A stretch of DNA of 64,000 nucleotides. Origin: Hymenobacter sp. BT730. GTDB taxonomy: Bacteria > Bacteroidota > Bacteroidia > Cytophagales > Hymenobacteraceae. The DNA lies in the NCBI RefSeq assembly GCF_030542105.1, contig NZ_JAUOFB010000001.1:1116001-1180000 (forward strand). Direction: 5' to 3'. The notes under the pieces are model-generated. The model made no database searches, was not told where the DNA came from, and worked only from the letters and a program-made list of their open reading frames with translations. Below are positions 16,626-25,953 of the stretch, piece by piece. How positions within the stretch are numbered: position 1 is the stretch's first letter; every line of letters begins with the position of its first letter. The position numbers were made by a program, and so were the translations under genes.

Positions 16626-18224
16626 ATGAAATTAGCCCTCGAAGAAGCCCTGGCAACCGGCGACGCGCCCGCCCACGCCGACCCGCACGGAATCCGCACT
16701 GTTCTACGTGAGCTGGGCGTAAAAGCCAATAACCCAGCCTATAGCACTGGCCTGAACTGGGGTGGCGCCGAGAACAGTAACACCCGCACCATCACCTCGC
16801 CCGCCGACGGTAAAGTTATTGCCACAGTAGCCATGGCCACCGCCGAGGACTATGAACAGGTAGTACGCACAGCCCAGGCAGCTTTCCTTACCTGGCGCAC
16901 CATGCCGGCTCCCAAGCGCGGCGAGATTGTGCGTCAGATTGGCAACAAGTTGCGCGAGTTTAAGGAGCCCCTGGGTAAGCTGGTGAGCTACGAAATGGGC
17001 AAAATCATGCAGGAAGGCCTGGGCGAAGTGCAGGAGATGATTGACATCTGCGACTTTGCCGTGGGCCTCTCGCGTCAGCTCTACGGCTTTACCATGCACT
17101 CGGAGCGCCCGGCGCACCGCATGTACGAGCAGTACCACCCACTGGGCTTGGTGGCCACTATTTCGGCCTTCAACTTCCCGGTGGCCGTGTGGAGCTGGAA
17201 TGCCATGCTGGCCGCCGTGTGCGGCGACGTGAACATCTGGAAGCCTTCCGAGAAAACGCCGCTTGTAGCGGTGGCCGTGCAAAACATCATTCAGGATGTG
17301 CTGCGCGAAAACGAACTGCCCGAAGGCATCTTCAACCTCATCATTGGTGATGCCGAAATAGGCGCTAAGATGGCCGCCGACACGCGCATTCCGCTGGTTT
17401 CGGCTACGGGCTCTACCCGTATGGGCAAGAAGGTAGGCGAGGTAGTAGGCGGCCGCCTGGGTCGCGCACTGCTGGAACTGGGCGGCAACAACGCTATTAT
17501 CCTCACCCAGCACGCCGACCTGGATATGGCCATGCGCGCCGTGGTATTCGGGGCGGTGGGTACTGCCGGGCAACGTTGCACCACCACGCGCCGCCTCATC
17601 ATTCACGAGTCCATTTTTGAGGATGTGAAGGCCCGCTTGCTGAAAATCTACCCCAACCTGCCCATCGGCAACCCGCTGCAGGAAGGCACGCTGGTTGGTC
17701 CGCTGATTGATGAGCAGGCGGTGCATATGTTTACCAAAGCCTTGCAGGAAGTGCAGGCCGAAGGTGGTAAGCTGCTGATTGGCGGTGAAGTATTGAAAGG
17801 AGAAGCCTATGCCAGTGGTACCTATGTAACACCCGCCATTGTAGAAGCCGAAAATCACTACCACACAGTACAGGAAGAAACCTTTGCCCCCATTCTGTAC
17901 CTGATAAAGTACAGCGGCAGTGTGGAAGCCGCTATTGAGCTGCAAAATGGCGTGAAGCAAGGCCTGTCGTCGAGCATTTTCTCTCTGAACATGCGCGAAA
18001 CGGAGACTTTCCTTTCCTACGCTGGTTCCGACTGCGGTATTGCCAACGTAAACATCGGCACCTCCGGGGCTGAAATTGGTGGGGCTTTTGGTGGCGAAAA
18101 GGAAACCGGCGGCGGCCGTGAGTCCGGCTCCGATGCCTGGCGCGTGTACATGCGCCGCCAGACCAATACCATCAACTATTCTACCCAGATGCCGCTGGCA
18201 CAGGGTATTACGTTTGATGTGTAA
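16626..18224 (+). CDS. Aldehyde dehydrogenase, ALDH7/antiquitin type
   Basis: NAD(P)-dependent dehydrogenase of 532 residues. The ALDH7 group oxidises alpha-aminoadipic semialdehyde in lysine breakdown and also acts on betaine and lipid aldehydes. Characteristic sequences: ISAFNFPVAVWSWNAMLAA, WKPSEKTPL, FNLIIGDAEIGAKM, LLELGGNNAIIL with general base Glu284, and GQRCTTTRRL with nucleophile Cys318. The C-terminal GGAFGGEKETGGGRESGSD is typical of this subgroup. The ATG at 16626 fits the family; the upstream frame overlaps the promoter box. The gene is flanked by terminators on both sides, so it is probably a single transcript. Confidence 0.93.
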   Translation: MKLALEEALATGDAPAHADPHGIRTVLRELGVKANNPAYSTGLNWGGAENSNTRTITSPADGKVIATVAMATAEDYEQVVRTAQAAFLTWRTMPAPKRGEIVRQIGNKLREFKEPLGKLVSYEMGKIMQEGLGEVQEMIDICDFAVGLSRQLYGFTMHSERPAHRMYEQYHPLGLVATISAFNFPVAVWSWNAMLAAVCGDVNIWKPSEKTPLVAVAVQNIIQDVLRENELPEGIFNLIIGDAEIGAKMAADTRIPLVSATGSTRMGKKVGEVVGGRLGRALLELGGNNAIILTQHADLDMAMRAVVFGAVGTAGQRCTTTRRLIIHESIFEDVKARLLKIYPNLPIGNPLQEGTLVGPLIDEQAVHMFTKALQEVQAEGGKLLIGGEVLKGEAYASGTYVTPAIVEAENHYHTVQEETFAPILYLIKYSGSVEAAIELQNGVKQGLSSSIFSLNMRETETFLSYAGSDCGIANVNIGTSGAEIGGAFGGEKETGGGRESGSDAWRVYMRRQTNTINYSTQMPLAQGITFDV

Positions 18225-18253
18225 GCGGTAAGCGCTACTTAAAAATGGTTTCA

Positions 18254-18285
18254 AACAGCCCGCCTCCTTTGAGAGGCGGGCTGTT
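18254..18285 (+). terminator. Terminator after the aldehyde dehydrogenase gene
   Basis: AACAGCCCGCCTC (18254-18266) pairs over 13 bp with GAGGCGGGCTGTT (18273-18285) around CTTTGA, 29 bp past the stop. No long T-run. Confidence 0.8.
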
Positions 18286-18483
18286 GGTGTATACCGCGGG
18301 ACCAAAATTTACTGGGAGCTGGGGAGCAAAGCTGGCCCTTCACACTACTTTAGGAAGTTGGTGCAACCTCTTCTTTTTCAGATTGTCTTTCTCATGCTTA
18401 CCCGTCAGAGCTAGTAGCTTAGCTTAGAAAGTCGGATATTTACCGGTTACCGATTTTTTACCTTTTGCCAACCCGCATACCGC

Positions 18484-19047
18484 ATGGAAGCAGTAGCGTA
18501 TACCGACATCAATGCCCCGCTCGTGGAGCGGTGCCGGCTGGGTGACCGTCGCGCCCAGGCCGAAATCTATAAACGGTACTCCCGCGCCATGTTTAATGCG
18601 TCGTTGCGCATTACGGGCGACTATGCGGAGGCGGAAGATGTGCTGCAGGAGGCCTTTCTGAGTGCTTTCCGCGAGCTGCACAGCTACAAGGGGGATTCTT
18701 CCTTCGGAAGCTGGCTGAAGCGCATTGTTATCAACAAATCCATCAACTGCCTGCGCAACCGCCGCCTGCAGCTGGTGCCGCTGGGTGAGCAGCATGACGG
18801 AATAAGCACTGATTACGCGGAAACCAGCGCGGAGCTGGAAGAAACCACTTGGCGGGCTGATGTCGTACGACGGTGCGTGCAGGAGCTGCCCGATGGTTAC
18901 CGCGTGGTGTTGTCGTTGTACCTGCTGGAGGGATACGACCACGCCGAAATTGCCTCCATTCTCAATATCACTGAATCTACATCCAAGTCGCAATACAGCC
19001 GGGCCCGCAAAAAATTGCTGGAGCTGGCCCGCAACCACGGAATGTAA
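18484..19047 (+). CDS. ECF-type RNA polymerase sigma factor
   Basis: A 187-residue group IV sigma factor. Region 2 contains YKRYSRAMFNASLRITGD and AEDVLQEAFLSAFREL, which bind core polymerase and the -10-like region. Region 4 is the helix-turn-helix ELPDGYRVVLSLYLLEGYDHAEIAS...TSKSQYSRARKKLLEL, for the -35-like element. It begins a probable operon with a single-span membrane protein and a DUF4097 protein. This is the usual layout of an envelope-responsive sigma factor with its membrane anti-sigma partner. The inducing signal is unknown. Confidence 0.93.
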   Translation: MEAVAYTDINAPLVERCRLGDRRAQAEIYKRYSRAMFNASLRITGDYAEAEDVLQEAFLSAFRELHSYKGDSSFGSWLKRIVINKSINCLRNRRLQLVPLGEQHDGISTDYAETSAELEETTWRADVVRRCVQELPDGYRVVLSLYLLEGYDHAEIASILNITESTSKSQYSRARKKLLELARNHGM

Positions 19048-19142
19048 AAGAGTCGGCTGCCGTTTTGCCGAGGCACCCGCTCTCCGGATGATTGATCCGG
19101 ATCAACTCGGCGAAGGGACGAACTGTGCGTATAACCACCTGT

Positions 19143-19898
19143 ATGAATAAGAAACCCACCGGACTTGAGGAATTCGTCGACCGCCACCGCGCGGATTTCG
19201 ACGCCTTTGAGCCCCGCCCGGACCTGTGGGACAGCATCGAAGAAGAACTTGATGCGCCTGCTGGTACGGTAGAGCAACCTACATTACGTTTGATACCGGC
19301 TCCGGAAGAGCCTGCTTCCATAGTGCCTATGGCTTGGCATCGGGGCTCGGGCCGCTACGGCCTGGCCGCTGTGCTGGTGCTTTTAGTACTGGCTGGCGTG
19401 GGCTACAGCTCCCGCTTTGGCACTTCTGCCGCTTCCATTCCCTGGAAGAAGGCTACTCTGGGACAGTGGGCTATGAAAGACCAACTTAGCCAACCGGCCT
19501 CCGAGCAGCAAGCCTTGCATCTGTACACGGGCCGCAGCCCGGTGGCCATGACCACGGCAGCCGTCGACTCGCCCCGCCAGGACATTGCCCGGGTAGTGCA
19601 GCGGATGGAGTCTTACTATGCCTCTCAGATTATTGAGCGGCAAAGTGAGCTGGTGCAGCTGGAAAAGCAGACGAATACCGCCGCGCCCGCCGAGTGGCAC
19701 CGCGAGCTGGCCAGCCTGGACTCCACCTATCATGAGCTGAAAGTGGAGCTTACCCGTAATCCTGACCCTAACATGGTGCTGGACGCCATGAATCGGAATC
19801 TGCAGATCCGCCTGGATATTCTCAACCAGCAACTGCGTATGCGCGAGCAAATGAACGATTACCACGACGCGCCGACACTTTACGCTGATAACCGATGA
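19143..19898 (+). CDS. Single-span membrane protein, probable anti-sigma factor
   Basis: A 251-residue protein. The first ~75 residues are cytoplasmic (MNKKPTGLEEFVDRHRADFD, PDLWDSIEEELD). One transmembrane helix follows, at about residues 78-98 (YGLAAVLVLLVLAGVGYSS). The C-terminal ~150 residues are charged and helical, with long heptad-like stretches (QIIERQSELVQLEKQT, MNRNLQIRLDILNQQLRMREQM). Position directly after the sigma factor, topology and the helical N-terminus fit an anti-sigma factor, but no ZAS Cys/His motif is present, so this is inferred. Its stop overlaps the next start by 4 bp (ATGA). Confidence 0.7.
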   Translation: MNKKPTGLEEFVDRHRADFDAFEPRPDLWDSIEEELDAPAGTVEQPTLRLIPAPEEPASIVPMAWHRGSGRYGLAAVLVLLVLAGVGYSSRFGTSAASIPWKKATLGQWAMKDQLSQPASEQQALHLYTGRSPVAMTTAAVDSPRQDIARVVQRMESYYASQIIERQSELVQLEKQTNTAAPAEWHRELASLDSTYHELKVELTRNPDPNMVLDAMNRNLQIRLDILNQQLRMREQMNDYHDAPTLYADNR

Positions 19899-21187
19899 AC
19901 TCCGCTTCTATCTGGACTCGCCACTGGCATCGGGCCCTATTGCTGGCCTGCCTGCTTCCGCTGGCTGCCCCCGGGCAGGCGCAGGGAGGGGCATACAAGC
20001 TGCTGACGAAGTCTTCCACCGTTTATTACAAGCAACCATCGGAGCCTGGCTCTATGGGCAATCAGCCCCAAACCGGGCAGGCCGATCCTACGCAGCCGGG
20101 CGTGCAAATCGGCTGCCCCGATCAGGCAGAGCAAACCTCTGGCCAGGGGCCGCAGCAAACAGAAAGCATAGGTCCGGTAGTAGAAAAAAACCGCAAGCTG
20201 AGCCGCACCTTTGTGGCTCCTATTACCCGGCCTTACGTGCTGAATACCCGCTACGGCCGGGTACAGATTAATGTGTGGTCGCGCAAGGAAGTACGTACCG
20301 ATGTGGACATTACTACGCGGGCAGAATCGGATGAGAAAGCCCAGCAGCTGCTGGAAATGATTCAGGTGTCGTTGAAAAACAACGACCCGGAGGCCAATGG
20401 CGGCATCAGCGCTACTACTACGTTTGGCACCATGCCCCGCGAGTGCTGGAGCAAGCACCGCCTTTACGAAGTGAACTACACGGTCTGGCTGCCCAAAAAT
20501 CAGGCGCTGAAGGTGATGAACACTTTTGGTGACATCAGCATTACCGGCGACCTGACGGGGCCGAGCCTGCTGGCCGTAGAATATGGCACCCTGCGCACCG
20601 GCCGGCTAGAAGGTGAAGACAATGCAGTGCGTGTGAAGAACGGCTCCGCCTCTGTGGAGTACGCCCGTAAAGCATTGTTTGATGCCAGCTACGCCAAGCT
20701 GCGCCTGGATGGTGGCAATATCGTGGAGTTGCGCAACAACTACTCCGACATTGATATCGGAACGGTGCAGAACCTGACGATTCACAGCAAATACGGCGAC
20801 GTAGCGCTGGGTACCGTGAAAAATCTGGAAGGCACCTCCGGCTTCAGCAAGTTCAGCATTGATAAAGTAAGTGAGCGGCTGGATATGACGGTGCAGCATT
20901 GCCCCACCTTTGAGGTGCGCAATACCAGCCCCAACTTCCGCCAGATTAACCTGGACGGTGGCTACAGCACTATCCTGCTCAACTTCCCCGATGGCACCGG
21001 TTTCAACTTTGATGTGAATACCCAGAATGGCAAGCTGCTGGTGGATAAGCGTATGGTAACGGTGCGCTCAGAAGAGTCCAGCCCGGCTTCCAGTGATATG
21101 CAGGGGCAGTTTGGCCGGTCGTCGTTGCGGCCTACCGGCAACGTAAACATCAAGACCAAGTACACCAACGTGAGCTTCAATAAATAA
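19895..21187 (+). CDS. Exported DUF4097/head-GIN-like beta-helix protein
   Basis: A 430-residue secreted protein with an N-terminal signal ending near APGQAQG. A variable Gln/Pro/Gly linker follows. From about residue 110 there are repeated short strands with the pattern of DUF4097/head-GIN adhesin domains: YVLNTRYGRVQINVWSRKEV, LKVMNTFGDISITGDLTG, LRTGRLEGEDNAVRVKNGSA, NLTIHSKYGDVALGTV, NVNIKTKYTNVSFNK. The gene overlaps the upstream membrane protein by 4 bp and is the last gene of the sigma-factor operon. It may be a surface or periplasmic component monitored or controlled by that sigma factor. Confidence 0.75.
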   Translation: MNSASIWTRHWHRALLLACLLPLAAPGQAQGGAYKLLTKSSTVYYKQPSEPGSMGNQPQTGQADPTQPGVQIGCPDQAEQTSGQGPQQTESIGPVVEKNRKLSRTFVAPITRPYVLNTRYGRVQINVWSRKEVRTDVDITTRAESDEKAQQLLEMIQVSLKNNDPEANGGISATTTFGTMPRECWSKHRLYEVNYTVWLPKNQALKVMNTFGDISITGDLTGPSLLAVEYGTLRTGRLEGEDNAVRVKNGSASVEYARKALFDASYAKLRLDGGNIVELRNNYSDIDIGTVQNLTIHSKYGDVALGTVKNLEGTSGFSKFSIDKVSERLDMTVQHCPTFEVRNTSPNFRQINLDGGYSTILLNFPDGTGFNFDVNTQNGKLLVDKRMVTVRSEESSPASSDMQGQFGRSSLRPTGNVNIKTKYTNVSFNK

Positions 21188-21203
21188 GCTGCTTATTTTG
21201 GGA

Positions 21204-21240
21204 GCAATAAAAAAGCCGGTTTAGCCGGCTTTTTTATTGC
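21204..21240 (+). terminator. Rho-independent terminator of the sigma-factor operon
   Basis: GCAATAAAAAAGCCGG (21204-21219) and CCGGCTTTTTTATTGC (21225-21240) are exact reverse complements with a 5-nt loop and a T-run inside the right arm. Confidence 0.92.
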
Positions 21241-21269
21241 TCTTTCGCCCGGTGCCCAAGCCGCCTGCT

Positions 21270-21277
21270 TACCTTTG
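21270..21277 (+). promoter_or_regulatory. Candidate -7 box for the PPC-domain gene
   Basis: TACCTTTG matches TAnnTTTG and ends 6 bp before the ATG at 21284. A transcript from this box would have almost no 5' leader. Confidence 0.45.
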
Positions 21278-21283
21278 AACGGT

Positions 21284-21844
21284 ATGCATTTCTGGATTTC
21301 TATGCGGGCTCTTTTTATATTGATGCTACTGCTGGTGGGTGGGCAGGCTGCCTGGGCTCAAACGGCTACTTCTGCTTCTCCCATGTCTGTTTCCACAGCC
21401 CAGCCTTCTTCTATACGTACCTACGCCCTGCGCCTGCGCCCGGGCGACGACCTACGCCAGCAGCTATTGGCGTTTGTAGCGCAGCACCAGCTGAAAGCGG
21501 CTACGGTGCTTACCTGCGTGGGCAGCCTCACTACAGCTACGCTGCGGCTGGCCAATCAATCGGGGCCAACGGTATACCAGGGACATTTTGAGATTGTGTC
21601 ATTGGTGGGCACGCTGTCGGTAAACGGCAGCCACCTGCATCTGGCGTTTGCCGATTCTACCGGCCGCACCCTGGGCGGGCACCTGCTGGATGGCAACCGC
21701 ATTTACACCACCGCAGAGCTGGTGCTGGGCGTGCTGGATGAGGTAGATTTCCGGCGCGAAACGGACCCGGTATCTACTTATCAGGAATTGGTGGTGTATC
21801 CGGCAAAGCCTGCCGGAAAAAAGGTCACATCGCCAAAAAAATAA
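21284..21844 (+). CDS. PPC/DUF296-domain protein with N-terminal signal
   Basis: A 186-residue protein. The N-terminus (MHFWISMRALFILMLLLVGGQAAWAQ) looks like a cleavable signal peptide. The body is a PPC (DUF296) domain of ~110 residues: TYALRLRPGDDLRQQLLAF, KAATVLTCVGSLTTATLRLA, FEIVSLVGTLSVNGSHLHLAFAD, TLGGHLLDG and TTAELVLGVL. These are the fold and trimer-interface motifs seen in archaeal/bacterial PPC proteins and plant AT-hook proteins. Export is unusual because characterised PPC proteins are cytoplasmic or nuclear. A start at the ATG at 21302 would keep most of the signal. Confidence 0.8.
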   Translation: MHFWISMRALFILMLLLVGGQAAWAQTATSASPMSVSTAQPSSIRTYALRLRPGDDLRQQLLAFVAQHQLKAATVLTCVGSLTTATLRLANQSGPTVYQGHFEIVSLVGTLSVNGSHLHLAFADSTGRTLGGHLLDGNRIYTTAELVLGVLDEVDFRRETDPVSTYQELVVYPAKPAGKKVTSPKK

Positions 21845-21954
21845 AAGCCGCCCGGCGGATAAACTTCACGTGGGCCGGCGTTATTATCGTGTGAATAGGG
21901 CAGGGGCAGCTTGGCACCCGGGTTCCTAGGTACTACTCTATGGTTGGAAGGATC

Positions 21955-23901
21955 ATGAATACATTTCGTTATCGATATCTGCTGGCGTTACTGCTAAGCG
22001 TTTTCCATCTGAGCGCGCAGGCCCAGCAACCTACGCAGCTCCTGGCACAGGCCCTGCAGCAGTACCCCGGCGAAAAAGCCGTGTACCTGGACTACCGCCA
22101 GGACCTGACCGTGGAAATTTTGGGCGACTCGGTGCAGGTGCTGGCCCGCCACCACTACGATATGCTGCACCTGGAAGCCCAGACTGCCATGTATGCGGAT
22201 GACCGGGTGTATAGCTCCTTGTTTAACCGCCTGCAGAAAGTGGAGGCCCGCACCCTGGTGCCCAACGGCCGCGACTACCGCACCGTGAAAGTGACAGACT
22301 TTAAATCGAAGTTTGAAACCCAGCCCGGTATTTTCTACGACGACACCCGTGTGACTACCTTCAGCTTCCCGGTGGTGACGCCCGGCGCACGCACCGTGAC
22401 GGACTACACCGTGCGCCACCCCGATTCGCGCTTTCTGCAGCCTTTCTTCTTTAGCTCCTACGTGCCTGTGCGCCATGCCGAGCTGACCATTACGGCCCCC
22501 GCCGGCGTGAAAGTGGAAGGCAAGCTCTTCAATACCGACCAGGTAAAGGTGCAGTTTAGCAAGCAGCAAAAAGGCAATACGGTGGTCTACCGATGGGCAG
22601 CCGACAACCTGCCCACGCCCCCACGCGACGATGACGGGCCGGAAGGCAGCTACTACCGCCCACACCTGATGTACTACATTGAGGAAGCCCCGGTGGCCGG
22701 ACAGCAGCGCAAGCTGCTCTCCGGCGTGCCGGAGCTATTCTCGCTCTACACCAGCTTCATCACTCGCATCGACCGGAAGAATAACCCCGCCCTCAAGCAC
22801 ACCGTGGACTCCTTGGTAGTGGGCGCCAAAACGGAGGAGGAGCGGGTGCGCCGCATTTTCTACTGGGTGCAGGATAACGTGCGCTACATAGCCTTCGAAA
22901 ACGGCCTGCGCGGGTTTATTCCCCACGATGCCGGCCTGGTATACGGCCGCCGCTATGGCGACTGCAAGGACATGGCCAACCTGACCCACGACATGCTGCA
23001 GCTGGCGGGCATCAAATCCTACCTCACCTGGATTGGCACCCGCGACCTGCCCTACCGCTACTCCGAGGTGGCCACGCCCGGCGTGGATAACCACATGATT
23101 ACGACCTACGAGGCCAAGCCCGGGCAGTACGTTTTCCTGGATGCCACCAGCCAGCACACGCCGTTTGGGATGCCTTCTTCCATGATTCAGGGCAAAGAGG
23201 CGTTGATGTCAATTGATGGGAAAACCTCCAAAGTGGTCAGTGTGCCGGTTATTCCAAAGGAGCAAAACAGCATAGCCGATGTATCGACGCTGACGCTGGA
23301 CGGGACGGGGCTGCGCGGCAAAGGGCAGCTGACGATGAGCGGCTACCCCAAAATTATGCAGTCCTACGCTTTGGATGGGCTGGATGAAACCAACGAGCCC
23401 AAGTACCTGAAAAAGCTGCTGGAGCGCGGTAACAACAAGTTTTTCGTGGACCGCTACACCATTCGCAACCGAGAGGAGCGCGACAAGCCCCTGGCCATCG
23501 ACTACGAATACCACGTGCAGGACTACGTGCAGAAGCTGGACGGTGAAATCTACGTAAACCTGAACCTGGAGCAGCCCTACGCCAACGACCGGATAGACCC
23601 GGCCAAGCGCCGGCTGCCCCGCTACAACGAGTTCAACCACACCACCCATTCCCGCACCGAGTTGGAAATTCCGGCCGGCTACGAGGTGGAATATCTGCCG
23701 GCCAATGCCTCCGTGCAGGATCCTGTGCTGGGCTTCACCATCCGCTACGAGCGCAGCGGGAATAAGATTGTGCAGGACAAGGAAGTATACATAAACTACC
23801 TGCTGCTACAGCCCACGCAGTTTGCCCAGTGGAATGCCGTGGTGGATAAGCTGACAACTGCCTACCGGGACGTGGTCATCTTAAAGCGAAAAAAAGCCTG
23901 A
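21955..23901 (+). CDS. DUF3857 and transglutaminase-like domain protein
   Basis: A 648-residue exported protein with signal peptide MNTFRYRYLLALLLSVFHLSAQAQ. The N-terminal half is the DUF3857 beta-sandwich. A transglutaminase-like papain-fold domain follows, with a complete Cys-His-Asp triad: Cys337 in YGDCKDMAN, His380 in DNHMI and Asp396 in FLDATS. A C-terminal beta domain resembles DUF3858. Such proteins are periplasmic in Bacteroidota; their reaction is unknown but a thiol hydrolase or transferase is expected. The ATG at 21955 follows AAGG; another ATG lies 15 bp upstream. The next gene is a paralogue. Confidence 0.88.
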   Translation: MNTFRYRYLLALLLSVFHLSAQAQQPTQLLAQALQQYPGEKAVYLDYRQDLTVEILGDSVQVLARHHYDMLHLEAQTAMYADDRVYSSLFNRLQKVEARTLVPNGRDYRTVKVTDFKSKFETQPGIFYDDTRVTTFSFPVVTPGARTVTDYTVRHPDSRFLQPFFFSSYVPVRHAELTITAPAGVKVEGKLFNTDQVKVQFSKQQKGNTVVYRWAADNLPTPPRDDDGPEGSYYRPHLMYYIEEAPVAGQQRKLLSGVPELFSLYTSFITRIDRKNNPALKHTVDSLVVGAKTEEERVRRIFYWVQDNVRYIAFENGLRGFIPHDAGLVYGRRYGDCKDMANLTHDMLQLAGIKSYLTWIGTRDLPYRYSEVATPGVDNHMITTYEAKPGQYVFLDATSQHTPFGMPSSMIQGKEALMSIDGKTSKVVSVPVIPKEQNSIADVSTLTLDGTGLRGKGQLTMSGYPKIMQSYALDGLDETNEPKYLKKLLERGNNKFFVDRYTIRNREERDKPLAIDYEYHVQDYVQKLDGEIYVNLNLEQPYANDRIDPAKRRLPRYNEFNHTTHSRTELEIPAGYEVEYLPANASVQDPVLGFTIRYERSGNKIVQDKEVYINYLLLQPTQFAQWNAVVDKLTTAYRDVVILKRKKA

Positions 23902-23958
23902 TATTCCGCCCTTATACTGCGGGCGTGCTGCCTGTAGCGCCCTTCTTACCTCCGTTAT

Positions 23959-25953
23959 ATGCCTTCTGTTTTCCGGATGCGGCTGCTTACCGTGCTGCTG
24001 TTATTGCTGACCTGCACCACGGCAGTATTCGCGCAGTCAGCGGCCACGGCCGTGCCCTCTTCCCTGCGCTATGCTACCTATAACTGGGAGGCGCGCCGCG
24101 GCCGGCTGCCCATTTCTGCGGCCGACGCGCAATTGCCCGCCATCATCCTGCGCCAGCTTATTGCCCACGAGTATGCCTACGATGCGAGTCACGAGAAGCT
24201 GGAGCTGTATACCACCGACCACCGCATTATCCGGGTAAACTCGGCCGATGCCATTGAGCAGTTCAACAAAATCTACATTCCCATTCAGGATGGGGGCCAG
24301 CTGCTTTCCCTGAAGGCGCGCACCATCAGCCCCCGTGGCGAGATAGTGGAGGTAGACCAAAGCAGCATCAAAGAACTGCAGGACGATGAGCGGCGCTTCA
24401 AGATTTTTGCCCTGGAAGGCGTGCAGAAAGGCAGCGAAATTGAATACCTCTACACCCGCGCCCGTCCCTTCAACTTCTACGGGCGGGATTATCTGCAATC
24501 CGATATCCCGGCCCGCAACGTTACGTTTGAGCTCATTTCGCCGGAAACGCTGGTGTTTGATACCCGCGTGTACCACGGCCCCAAGCCCGCCCCCGATACC
24601 CTGGTGGATGGCAAGCACCTGATCCGGCTGCAGCTGGATAAAGTAGCGCCGGTGCGCGAAGAGGCATTTGCCAACGTGCAGGCCGAGCAGATGCGCATTG
24701 AGTACAAGCTGGCTTATAACAAGACCCGCGGCGAGGAGCGCCTGTTTACCTGGGACGATGCCAGTCAGTATCTGCACAGCAATATTTACGCTCTTACCAA
24801 AGAGGAAGGTAAAGCCGTGGATAAGCTCATGAAACAGCTCAAAGTTTCGGCCAGCGCCAAGCCCGAGGCTAAAATCCAGTCCGTAGAGCAGTATATCAAA
24901 AGCAACTTCAACCTGGACCCGGCCGCTGAGGGCGACCTGGTGAAGGTAATTGCCACGCGCAATGCCCCGGAAAGTGCCTTCACCAAGCTCTTTGCTGTGG
25001 TGTTCCGGCGCCTGGGCCTGGAGCACGAGCTGGTGCTGACCACCGGTCGCGAGGAGGCGCCTTTCGACGAAACCTTCGATACCTGGAATTACCTCGACCA
25101 CAGCCTGATTTACTTTCCCGGCACCAAGCAGTTTATGGCGCCCACCCGGCCCGATTACCGCTATGGTATGGTACCCGCCGAATGGACGGCTAACAAAGGT
25201 CTTTTCATTCGCACGGTGAAGGAAGGCAAAGCCGAAAGAGGGACAGGCAAAGTGCGCGACATCCCCACGCTCACGGCCGCCCAAAGCCCCAATGACCTCG
25301 ACATTACCGTGCGCTTCTCCCCGGAAATGGACAAAGCCACTGTGGACATGCGTCAGAGCTTTGGCGGGTATAATGCCCAGGCCATTCAACCCTTCTACTC
25401 TTTCATTCCGGAAGATAAGCGCACAGAAGCCATGCAGGAGCTGGTGAAGTCTAATGTGAAAGACGCTACCATCAAGAGCCTGAAGATTATCAATGGAGAG
25501 CAGGGGCTAAGCCCCTTAACGAAACCCTTTATTGTGGATGCCACGGTAGAATCGGTAGCGTTGCTGGACCGGGCGGGGCCGCGCTACCTGTTCCACATCG
25601 GGGAGCTTATTGGGCCGCAGTCGGAGCTGTATCAGACCACGGAGCGGCAGTTTGACGTGGAAAACGACTTCAACCGCAGCTATCACCGCGTCATTAGGTT
25701 TGAACTGCCCGCCGGCTACCAGGTGCGCAACGCCCAGGATCTGAACCTGAACGTGCAGGCCGGCCCCGATGCCAAGGCACCCGTGTACTACTTCCGCTCC
25801 AGCTCGGAGCAAAAAGGCCAGCTGGTCACCGTCACCATAGACGAAGTTTACAACCAGATTCGCTGGCCCAAGAAGGATTTTGAGGCTTACCGCAGCGTCA
25901 TTAACGCTGCCGCCAACTTCAATAAAGTAGTATTAGTGCTCGAGAAAAAGTAA
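23959..25953 (+). CDS. DUF3857 protein with degenerate transglutaminase domain
   Basis: A 664-residue exported paralogue of the preceding gene, with signal MPSVFRMRLLTVLLLLLTCTTAVFA. The order of domains is the same: DUF3857 sandwich, papain-like core, C-terminal beta domain. The active-site cysteine is absent: the region equivalent to YGDCKDMAN reads RNAPESAFT. The catalytic aspartate in FLDAT becomes FMAPT. The histidine is kept (His381 in YLDHSLIYF). It is therefore probably a non-catalytic partner of the upstream protein, 57 bp away. Loss of activity is deduced from the alignment by eye. Confidence 0.85.
   Translation: MPSVFRMRLLTVLLLLLTCTTAVFAQSAATAVPSSLRYATYNWEARRGRLPISAADAQLPAIILRQLIAHEYAYDASHEKLELYTTDHRIIRVNSADAIEQFNKIYIPIQDGGQLLSLKARTISPRGEIVEVDQSSIKELQDDERRFKIFALEGVQKGSEIEYLYTRARPFNFYGRDYLQSDIPARNVTFELISPETLVFDTRVYHGPKPAPDTLVDGKHLIRLQLDKVAPVREEAFANVQAEQMRIEYKLAYNKTRGEERLFTWDDASQYLHSNIYALTKEEGKAVDKLMKQLKVSASAKPEAKIQSVEQYIKSNFNLDPAAEGDLVKVIATRNAPESAFTKLFAVVFRRLGLEHELVLTTGREEAPFDETFDTWNYLDHSLIYFPGTKQFMAPTRPDYRYGMVPAEWTANKGLFIRTVKEGKAERGTGKVRDIPTLTAAQSPNDLDITVRFSPEMDKATVDMRQSFGGYNAQAIQPFYSFIPEDKRTEAMQELVKSNVKDATIKSLKIINGEQGLSPLTKPFIVDATVESVALLDRAGPRYLFHIGELIGPQSELYQTTERQFDVENDFNRSYHRVIRFELPAGYQVRNAQDLNLNVQAGPDAKAPVYYFRSSSEQKGQLVTVTIDEVYNQIRWPKKDFEAYRSVINAAANFNKVVLVLEKK

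Noticed and set aside
16704-18305. 533-codon frame on the minus strand
   Set aside because: Antisense to the aldehyde dehydrogenase gene, low-complexity His/Gly/Val-rich translation and no domain.
24037-25389. 450-codon frame on the minus strand
   Set aside because: Shadow of the second DUF3857 gene.
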